Below the pieces are notes generated by a model that ran no database searches, had not been told where the DNA came from, and saw only the letters and a list, made by a program, of their open reading frames with translations. Position numbers and translations under genes: made by a program. DNA of 40,317 bases from Bacteroidota bacterium (GTDB lineage Bacteria; Bacteroidota; Bacteroidia; Bacteroidales; NBLH01), in assembly GCA_025361565.1 (NCBI GenBank), contig JANYKN010000148.1:1-40317 (forward strand). The letters are read 5' to 3'. Each line of letters starts with the position of its first letter. The first letter of the stretch is position 1. Below, in pieces: positions 34,650 to 40,317 of this stretch.

Positions 34650-37600
34650 TTAAAACGAAACATCTAAACCAAAAGATAAAATCCTAGATGAAGGAAAGTT
34701 ACCAAAATCAACCCCACTTTGCGCATCGTTACCATTGTAAGAGCTTACTTCAGGATCGTATCCGGTATATTTTGTAAAGGTCAATAAATTTGATCCACTG
34801 AAATATACCCTTAGCCTTGAAACCCCATATTTAGATAATTTTGAAGTAGAAAAATTGTAGCCAAATGTCAGGTTTTTAAGTCTTAAATAAGATCCATCTT
34901 CTACCCAACGACCATTCCTTGCATCTACACCGCTTACAGTGTTTATTAAATTGGCATTAATTCTGTCTTTTTCATAAATAAATGCAGGCACATCGGTATT
35001 CTGGTTTTCCGGTGTCCATCTGTTCAAAATATTAGTGCTTGTTGCCTGATCCTGTGATTCCAATCGAATTCTTGGCTGATTAAAAACATTGTTGCCATAA
35101 ACACCCTGGAAAATAAAATCTAAGTCGAAACCTTTGTAAGTAAATTTATTGCTCCAACCATAAACAAATTTAGGCAATGAATTACCGATTACTTTTAAAT
35201 CGTCATTATCAATTTTACCGTCTTTGTTTAAATCGGTATAATGTGGATCTCCGGGCAATTGTCCATAAGATGCGGCTTCTGCTCTTTCGCTTTCGTGCCA
35301 GGTGTTTTCATATCCCCATCCATACATTTGCCCGATTGGCTCACCTGGATAAATTCTCATAAGCGATCCATCCAAAGAATATCCGCCACTTGAAGTATAA
35401 TATTCAAGGAACTCCGTTTCACCTAAATCAAGTACTTTATTTCTGTTGAGTGTAAGGTTAAAGCTGGTGTTCCAGTTGAAAACTCCAACAACTGGGTCGC
35501 CCCCAACTGTAATTTCCAAACCTTTGTTTTCCATAGATCCAACATTATCGATGATACTGCTAAGCCCGCTGCTTGTTGCCAAATCGCGTGAAAGCAAAAG
35601 ATTTTTAGTGGTCTTTTTATAAATATCCAACGTAGCGGTTAGTCTTCCACCAAACATGGCCAAATCAAGTCCTAGATTTGTTTGATAAGTACTTTCCCAT
35701 TTCAAATTGTCATTTTTGGCAGATGTTATTCCGAAACCAACATTCGTATTATTTCCACCATCGAATGGATAATTTTCGCCAGAATTTATACTAGCTTGTG
35801 TTTGATATGGATTTATGGCCTGATTGCCAGTTGTTCCAATACTGGTGCGCAGTTTAAGAATAGTAAACAAACCCAATTGTTTAATAAATTCTTCTTCTGA
35901 TAATTTCCACGCAACAGATGCAGAAGGGAAATATCCCCATTTATTATTTGTTCCAAAAACCGATGAACCATCAGCTCTATAACTTGCAGTAATCAAATAC
36001 TTGTCCCTGAAAGCATAATTCAACCTTCCCATAAAGGAATTCAGAACCCTTTTATTATTGCTGGAATAATTTTTAACCAGTCCAGCTCCTGCAAGATCAT
36101 AAAGCCCGGTTTGCCCAACGGTAAATTGTGATGCCTGAAGCGATGAACCATTCCATTCGCCAATTGATTGTTCGGCCACGCCAGTAACTGTTATATGATG
36201 AGAGCCAAAGGTTTTATCGTAGGTTAATAAATTGGAATTCTGATAATAAACCCATAATCCATTTTCTAGCTCGCCATATCCAACCTTACCATTGTTCTCA
36301 ATTCCTTCTTTTGTTTTTTCATTATAAAATCTGGAATTTGAGCTAGTTACAATATTTGCAGATCCATTTACTCTTAAAGTTAGGCCTTCTAGTATTTTAA
36401 ACTGAAGATATAGGTTTGCAACATTATTAATACTTTTATATGATGGATCCACTTCCAATGCACTGGCAACAGGATTCCAAGTATCAAATGGTCCATAATT
36501 TGCCGGATGGTGGGTATAATTGCCTGCCTGGTCATAAACAGAATTGGTTGCACCCCATCTTGGAGCAGTAAGCACTACAGAAGATAATTGACCGGAAGCA
36601 TTTTCGCCAAAAGCAGGAGATTTACCTTCAACTTTTATAGACGAAGTATTGATTCCGAAACTTAGCCATTTGTTAATATCTGTACTTAAATTAGCGCGAA
36701 TTGAAAAACGTTTGTAACCGGAATTTAACATAATACCATCTTGTCCTAAATATCCACCCGAAACAAAGTATTTTAAACTTTTTGTTCCACCGCTTAACGA
36801 AAGCTGATGACTTTGAATTGGCGCTACTTTGTAAATTTCATTCTGCCAATCTGTTCCACCGTTTGCATCAAAATCTGATATTTGCTGTTCAGTAAAAACA
36901 GGAGTTGGTTCAAACAATGAATTATTTAAAGCATGGCTAGCATTTATAGTTCTGGCATAATCACCAGCATTTAACAAATCAAGGCGATTGCTTAATTTTT
37001 GACGTCCGGCATACATAGAATATGTAATTGTTGGTTTTCCGGATTGGCCACTTTTTGTGGTTATCAAAATTACACCATTACTACCTCTTGAACCATAGAT
37101 GGCAGTTGCCGAGGCATCTTTCAATACTTCTATAGATTCAATATCGTTGGGGTTCAGAATGCTCATATCTGCACCTTGTAAACCATCAACAACAACAAGT
37201 GCATTGTTACCACCCATCACTGAATTACTTCCTCTGATGCGGATTGTTGTTTTACCTCCAGGAGCACCATCGGTATTCATAACAGTTAAACCGGCCATTT
37301 GACCCTGCAACGCCTGGTCAAGTCTTTTTGAAGTAAGTGTTTCTAACTTTTCGCCTTTAACGGAACTTATGGAGCCGGTCAAATCACTCCTTTTAATTGT
37401 TCCATATCCTACAACCACTACTTCTTCTAAATTCTTGATATCCTCCACCAATAAAACGTCTAATGTGGTTCTACCTTCCAGTGCTACTTCCTGAGTTGCA
37501 TAACCAACATATGAAAAAATGAGCGTGGCATTTGGGTCGGCAACTCCGATTGAAAATTTACCGTCCAAATCGGTAATTGTTCCTTCGGTACTTCCCTTTA

Positions 37601-38051
37601 CTTGAATATTGACCCCTGGCAGGGACTGACCTTCATTGCTATCGGTTACTTTACCGGTAATTATGATTTCCTTGTTCAAACTAATGAGTTTAGTTTTTGA
37701 TACCAAAACAATGTGGTTTTCAACCATTTCGTAGGCTACATCGGTGTCAGCAAAAAGTTCTTTCAATACTTTTGAAATTTTAACTTTTGTGACTGAAAGA
37801 TCAACTCTCCTTTCGGTATTGATTTGATCATGATTGAAAAAAAACCTGTATTCTGATTGTCTTTCAATCTCTGCCAGTATTTGGTTTACACTGACATTTT
37901 TAAAATTTAAATCTACCAATGATTCCTGCGAATAACCGCCATTGGCAAATAAGCCAGAAATACTCAGTAAGAAAAGGAATAGAGTAAGTTTCATAATCAT
38001 CAATAATTTTTTAATTGATTTTAATAATTGACTCTGTCGTAATTTTTCCAT
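34650..38051 (-). CDS. susC: SusC/RagA-family TonB-dependent transporter with STN signalling domain
   Basis: This is a 1133-residue outer-membrane protein. It has a signal peptide (about 1-41), an STN domain (about 45-118, with NQILAEIERQSEYRFFF), a CarboxypepD_reg beta sandwich (about 128-202, with TGKVTDSNEGQSLPGVNIQV), a TonB-box-like EEVVVVGYG (209-217), a plug (about 220-335) containing the SusC signature IRIRGSNSVMGGNNALVVVDG, and a 22-strand barrel ending in SFGLDVSF. The STN domain indicates that ligand binding is signalled to the FecR anti-sigma encoded upstream, controlling the ECF sigma and the PUL. With SusD it imports oligosaccharides. A perfect hairpin lies in the leader between fecR and this gene. 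Confidence 0.97.
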   Translation of the reverse strand: MEKLRQSQLLKSIKKLLMIMKLTLFLFLLSISGLFANGGYSQESLVDLNFKNVSVNQILAEIERQSEYRFFFNHDQINTERRVDLSVTKVKISKVLKELFADTDVAYEMVENHIVLVSKTKLISLNKEIIITGKVTDSNEGQSLPGVNIQVKGSTEGTITDLDGKFSIGVADPNATLIFSYVGYATQEVALEGRTTLDVLLVEDIKNLEEVVVVGYGTIKRSDLTGSISSVKGEKLETLTSKRLDQALQGQMAGLTVMNTDGAPGGKTTIRIRGSNSVMGGNNALVVVDGLQGADMSILNPNDIESIEVLKDASATAIYGSRGSNGVILITTKSGQSGKPTITYSMYAGRQKLSNRLDLLNAGDYARTINASHALNNSLFEPTPVFTEQQISDFDANGGTDWQNEIYKVAPIQSHQLSLSGGTKSLKYFVSGGYLGQDGIMLNSGYKRFSIRANLSTDINKWLSFGINTSSIKVEGKSPAFGENASGQLSSVVLTAPRWGATNSVYDQAGNYTHHPANYGPFDTWNPVASALEVDPSYKSINNVANLYLQFKILEGLTLRVNGSANIVTSSNSRFYNEKTKEGIENNGKVGYGELENGLWVYYQNSNLLTYDKTFGSHHITVTGVAEQSIGEWNGSSLQASQFTVGQTGLYDLAGAGLVKNYSSNNKRVLNSFMGRLNYAFRDKYLITASYRADGSSVFGTNNKWGYFPSASVAWKLSEEEFIKQLGLFTILKLRTSIGTTGNQAINPYQTQASINSGENYPFDGGNNTNVGFGITSAKNDNLKWESTYQTNLGLDLAMFGGRLTATLDIYKKTTKNLLLSRDLATSSGLSSIIDNVGSMENKGLEITVGGDPVVGVFNWNTSFNLTLNRNKVLDLGETEFLEYYTSSGGYSLDGSLMRIYPGEPIGQMYGWGYENTWHESERAEAASYGQLPGDPHYTDLNKDGKIDNDDLKVIGNSLPKFVYGWSNKFTYKGFDLDFIFQGVYGNNVFNQPRIRLESQDQATSTNILNRWTPENQNTDVPAFIYEKDRINANLINTVSGVDARNGRWVEDGSYLRLKNLTFGYNFSTSKLSKYGVSRLRVYFSGSNLLTFTKYTGYDPEVSSYNGNDAQSGVDFGNFPSSRILSFGLDVSF

Positions 38052-38107
38052 AACTTTGTTTAGTTTTAGTTAGACATTAATGTGAGAACAAAATGTTTGG
38101 CATCTTG

Positions 38108-38141
38108 CAAGGAGAAGTGACCGCTTCTCCTTGTTTTTTTT
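38108..38141 (+). terminator. Perfect hairpin with eight-T tail between fecR and susC, terminator-shaped on the plus strand
   Basis: CAAGGAGAAG (38108-38117) and CTTCTCCTTG (38124-38133) form a 10-bp stem with a 6-base loop, followed on the plus strand by eight T (38134-38141). It has textbook intrinsic-terminator form for a plus-strand transcript, yet both flanking genes are on the minus strand. On the minus strand the same stem is preceded by eight A and lies in the susC leader, 57 bases before the start codon. Confidence 0.6.
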
Positions 38142-38206
38142 ACCAAATATTTAGATTTTAATTACTTTTCTTAATCTAAAATAACATGCAACTATTTCAA
38201 TTTCAA

Positions 38207-39226
38207 TTATTTTATATAAATAGAATCTTTCTTGATTTCATAATTGAAATACTTATTCTTTTGAAATATTTTTAAAATAATATCCACCTTTTCATAATTA
38301 TAAAAAGTACCGGTGTATAATGTTTTCTTGATTTTTTGATTTTGGAAAACAATGTTCATATTGAAATGCCTTTCCAATTTTTTAGCTATTTCTTCAAACG
38401 TTTGATCTCTAAACCTGATTTCGCCATAACGCCAACTTGTATAAAAATCAGTGGAAACATCACTGACTGATATTTCTGATGTTGATTTCAAATAAGTTGC
38501 TTTTTGGTTTGGCTTTAAAATAACCTGGGCAGAATCATCGTCTCTGGTAAAACTTACTTTTCCTTCAACTAGTACGGCATAAAGTTCATTCTCCGATGGA
38601 TAGGAAGACACCGAGAATTTAGTTCCAAGTGCTCTTACTTTAAATCCATCGGCTTCAACAGTAAAAGGAAGTTCGGTATTTTTTCTTACTTCAAAATAGG
38701 CTTCTCCATTCAATTCAATTTTCCGATTTTTACTGCCATATTCGGATGAATAACTGATCGAACTTGCCGAATTAAGCCAAACTTTTGTGCTATCGGGCAA
38801 TAAGAGTTGTGATTTTTCGCCTTTTTCGGTATTCATCACCGTATATGTCAAGGCAGATTCAACTTGTTTGGGGCTTAAAAAATAATACGAAATTAAGGCT
38901 GCTGAAATCACACCTAGTATAAAAACTGCTGCTATTTTCTGTAATTCTCTTGCTGAAATCCGAAATCTGGACCTTCTAGTCTGGTCTTTTTCATCATTCT
39001 TTTTATTGATATATCTTTTTAAATTATTCCACCCTTCGTCGGTTTTTGCTTCATCAAAATATTTTTTCCATGCTCCGGCATCATACAAATCTTTCAGATT
39101 GTGCAATAATTGCTCATTTTCCTTGCTTTGATACATCCATTGCAATAGCAATTGACCTTCTTCTTCTGTCAAGTTTCCTGTTAGGTAATTGTTTAGCAAT
39201 TCTACACTTAAATTACTTAAATCCAT
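38207..39226 (-). CDS. FecR-family anti-sigma factor
   Basis: This is a 339-residue inner-membrane protein. An N-terminal cytoplasmic anti-sigma region (about 1-85, with YLTGNLTEEEGQLLLQWM) precedes one transmembrane helix (about 97-116), a periplasmic FecR domain (about 130-225, with WLNSASSISYSSEYG and GEAYFEV) and a C-terminal DUF4974 domain (about 265-339, with TFEEIAKKLERHFNMNI). It binds and controls the ECF sigma factor encoded upstream and receives the signal from the STN domain of the adjacent SusC. The order sigma, FecR, SusC with STN, SusD is the standard ECF-controlled PUL layout. No consensus promoter was found in the 205-base gap upstream. Confidence 0.95.
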   Translation of the reverse strand: MDLSNLSVELLNNYLTGNLTEEEGQLLLQWMYQSKENEQLLHNLKDLYDAGAWKKYFDEAKTDEGWNNLKRYINKKNDEKDQTRRSRFRISARELQKIAAVFILGVISAALISYYFLSPKQVESALTYTVMNTEKGEKSQLLLPDSTKVWLNSASSISYSSEYGSKNRKIELNGEAYFEVRKNTELPFTVEADGFKVRALGTKFSVSSYPSENELYAVLVEGKVSFTRDDDSAQVILKPNQKATYLKSTSEISVSDVSTDFYTSWRYGEIRFRDQTFEEIAKKLERHFNMNIVFQNQKIKKTLYTGTFYNYEKVDIILKIFQKNKYFNYEIKKDSIYIK

Positions 39227-39431
39227 TGTTTATTTTTTTTGAATTATTTTATCTCCACTCTATTTTATCCTAAATCAAAATAATTCCGTTTTAGTGTTCT
39301 TACAATAGATAAGTTGCACTAAAACCACAAACTACTTAGTCAAAATAAAAATATTGTTTATTTATTTTCAAATTAGGTTTAATATTCTATTAACCAATAA
39401 AATAAAAGTACTAATTTGTAATGAATTATGT

Positions 39432-40037
39432 TTATGGACGGATAAAAAATCCAATAAAAGGAATGATGAGATGGTAGTAATCTTTTAATTCAATCTTGAG
39501 GGTTTTGAGTGCCCTATAAATATGTGCTTCAACAGTTCTTACCGAAATTTCAAGTTTGGCAGCAATTTCTTTGTGGTCCATTCCCTCAACGCGGCTTAAA
39601 ATAAAAATATGTTTACACTGCTCCGGTAAACTTTCAATTGCTTTGTTTACCAAAGATTCTATTTCGTTAAAAAAAATACTTCCATCGGGGTTATAATCCG
39701 GATCAAAATGCATCATTTCCGATTCTTTGAGTTTAAGCGCAGCATAATTCTGATATTTATTGTCAATTTTCAACTGCCGCAAATGATTCAAGCATTTCAA
39801 ATAAGTCATCCTAAAAAGGTATGATGACAATGAAGTATGGATAAGGATGGTTTTGTGGTTTTCCCAAAATGAAACAAAAACTTCCTGCACAATATCCCTT
39901 GCAATTTCCCGGTCTTCGATTATTTTTCTGCAAAATGCATACAGTCGGGGCTGCATTGTTCTATATAACTTTTCATATGCAATTATATCGCCTTTCTGTA
40001 TATCAATTGTGAGTTCATTGATTTCGGATATTTGCAT
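39432..40037 (-). CDS. ECF-type RNA polymerase sigma-70 factor (FecI-like)
   Basis: This is a 201-residue protein. Sigma region 2 spans about 18-90 (EKLYRTMQPRLYAF, ARDIVQEVFVSFWEN), and region 4 about 130-185 (LPEQCKHIFILSRVEGMDHKEIAAKLEISVRTVEAHIYRALKTLK, written here only to show the helix-turn-helix core near 155-175). It ends with a short hydrophobic tail (about 188-201) that is common in Bacteroidota ECF factors. It is held inactive by the FecR protein encoded next and is expected to switch on the susCD-led genes. The promoter at 40087-40116 is of housekeeping type, so the sigma gene itself is probably not dependent only on its own product. Confidence 0.95.
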   Translation of the reverse strand: MQISEINELTIDIQKGDIIAYEKLYRTMQPRLYAFCRKIIEDREIARDIVQEVFVSFWENHKTILIHTSLSSYLFRMTYLKCLNHLRQLKIDNKYQNYAALKLKESEMMHFDPDYNPDGSIFFNEIESLVNKAIESLPEQCKHIFILSRVEGMDHKEIAAKLEISVRTVEAHIYRALKTLKIELKDYYHLIIPFIGFFIRP

Positions 40038-40086
40038 ATAAACGATTTGCAGTTATTAATAGTTTATGAATCTAAATTGTGATTTT

Positions 40087-40116
40087 CAAAAGTAATTAGT
40101 TTTTGGATGATTCAAA
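40087..40116 (-). promoter_or_regulatory. Probable promoter of the ECF sigma gene
   Basis: On the reverse strand TTTG (40116-40113) and TACTTTTG (40094-40087) are separated by 18 bases, matching the housekeeping Bacteroidota consensus. The sigma ATG is 49 bases downstream of the -7 element. Confidence 0.58.
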
Positions 40117-40139
40117 ATTATTAAAAGGATAAAAGGCAA

Positions 40140-40199
40140 ACCCTTTTTGAAAGGGTACGTCTTTAATGTTAAGCTAGTCCAAGTTTTGAAAACTTGAAC
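40140..40199. repeat. Pair of palindromic elements upstream of the sigma gene
   Basis: ACCCTTT (40140-40146) and AAAGGGT (40150-40156) form a 7-bp hairpin with a 3-base loop. Twenty bases on, a 23-base near-perfect palindrome (40177-40199) has CAAGTTTT and AAAACTTG arms around one central G. With the GTAAAAC/GTTTTAC pair (40221-40227, 40238-40244) this makes a run of palindromes in non-coding DNA. They look like intergenic repeat material rather than promoter operators. Confidence 0.5.
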
Positions 40200-40297
40200 C
40201 ATGATGTGTTCTTTTTGCAAGTAAAACCTGAGCCTTAGTTTTACCGTGCTTTATAGAGAATGTGGAAACTGCATTGCTGTCAACAAACCCAACGTCT

Positions 40298-40317
40298 TTG
40301 CGAGCGAAGCGAAGCAA
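40298..40317. repeat. Intergenic repeat of the 'TTGCGAGCGAAGCGAAGCAA' type, cut by the window edge
   Basis: The last 20 bases match a short GC-rich repeat that I recall as occurring in many copies between genes in diverse bacterial genomes, usually preceded by CGTCA. Here the preceding bases are CGTCT. The ends TTGC and GCAA are inverted and can pair. Copy number in this genome cannot be seen from one window. Confidence 0.5.

Overview
The window is low-GC, gene-dense DNA from a member of the Bacteroidota. Evidence for this: a SusC/SusD pair behind an ECF sigma factor and FecR-type anti-sigma factor, a C-terminal type IX secretion (T9SS) sorting domain, a GldJ/GldK-like lipoprotein, lipoproteins with Bacteroidota-style lipoboxes, and several promoters fitting TTTG-N18-21-TAnnTTTG. 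I cannot place it below phylum from sequence alone. No rRNA, tRNA or CRISPR array was seen.

Layout. (1) 1-90: the first 30 codons of an IS1595-type transposase, cut by the window edge and reading out of it, with its own promoter. (2) 154-4660, minus strand: a probable three-gene unit of M14 metallocarboxypeptidase, macro-domain ADP-ribose hydrolase and secreted GH92 alpha-mannosidase, with a promoter at 4750-4781. (3) 4828-11055, minus strand: a membrane/envelope operon reading amino-acid permease, DgkA-type lipid kinase, DUF1361 protein, MprF-like aminoacyl-phosphatidylglycerol synthase/flippase and DUF998 protein. (4) 11304-12953: a GldJ/GldK-like SUMF1-fold lipoprotein. (5) 13408-18533, plus strand: DeoR-family regulator, EamA/DMT transporter, then a methyl-accepting chemotaxis protein followed directly by an orphan sugar-binding lipoprotein with no ABC permease or ATPase.

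(6) 18571-40037, minus strand: a polysaccharide utilization locus (PUL) of about 21.5 kb. In transcription order it holds ECF sigma, FecR anti-sigma, SusC with an N-terminal STN signalling domain, SusD, a surface-glycan-binding-type lipoprotein, a large DUF4091 putative glycosidase with duplicated accessory modules, a GH36/clan-D alpha-galactosidase-like lipoprotein, an exported amidohydrolase lipoprotein, a 1249-residue Asp-box beta-propeller plus beta-helix protein with a T9SS sorting tail, and a GH2 glycosidase. (7) 40038-40317: non-coding DNA with the sigma promoter and a cluster of palindromic repeat-like elements.

How the parts fit (inference): SusC/D captures a glycan, and its STN domain signals through FecR to the sigma factor. 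The propeller/helix protein is exported by T9SS to attack polymer outside the cell, and the GH36, GH2 and DUF4091 enzymes trim oligosaccharides. The alpha-galactosidase-like and beta-galactosidase-like enzymes suggest a galactose-containing glycan, but the substrate is not proven. The least ordinary items are the PUL's unusual enzyme set, the chemoreceptor/binding-protein pair, and hairpins between PUL genes.
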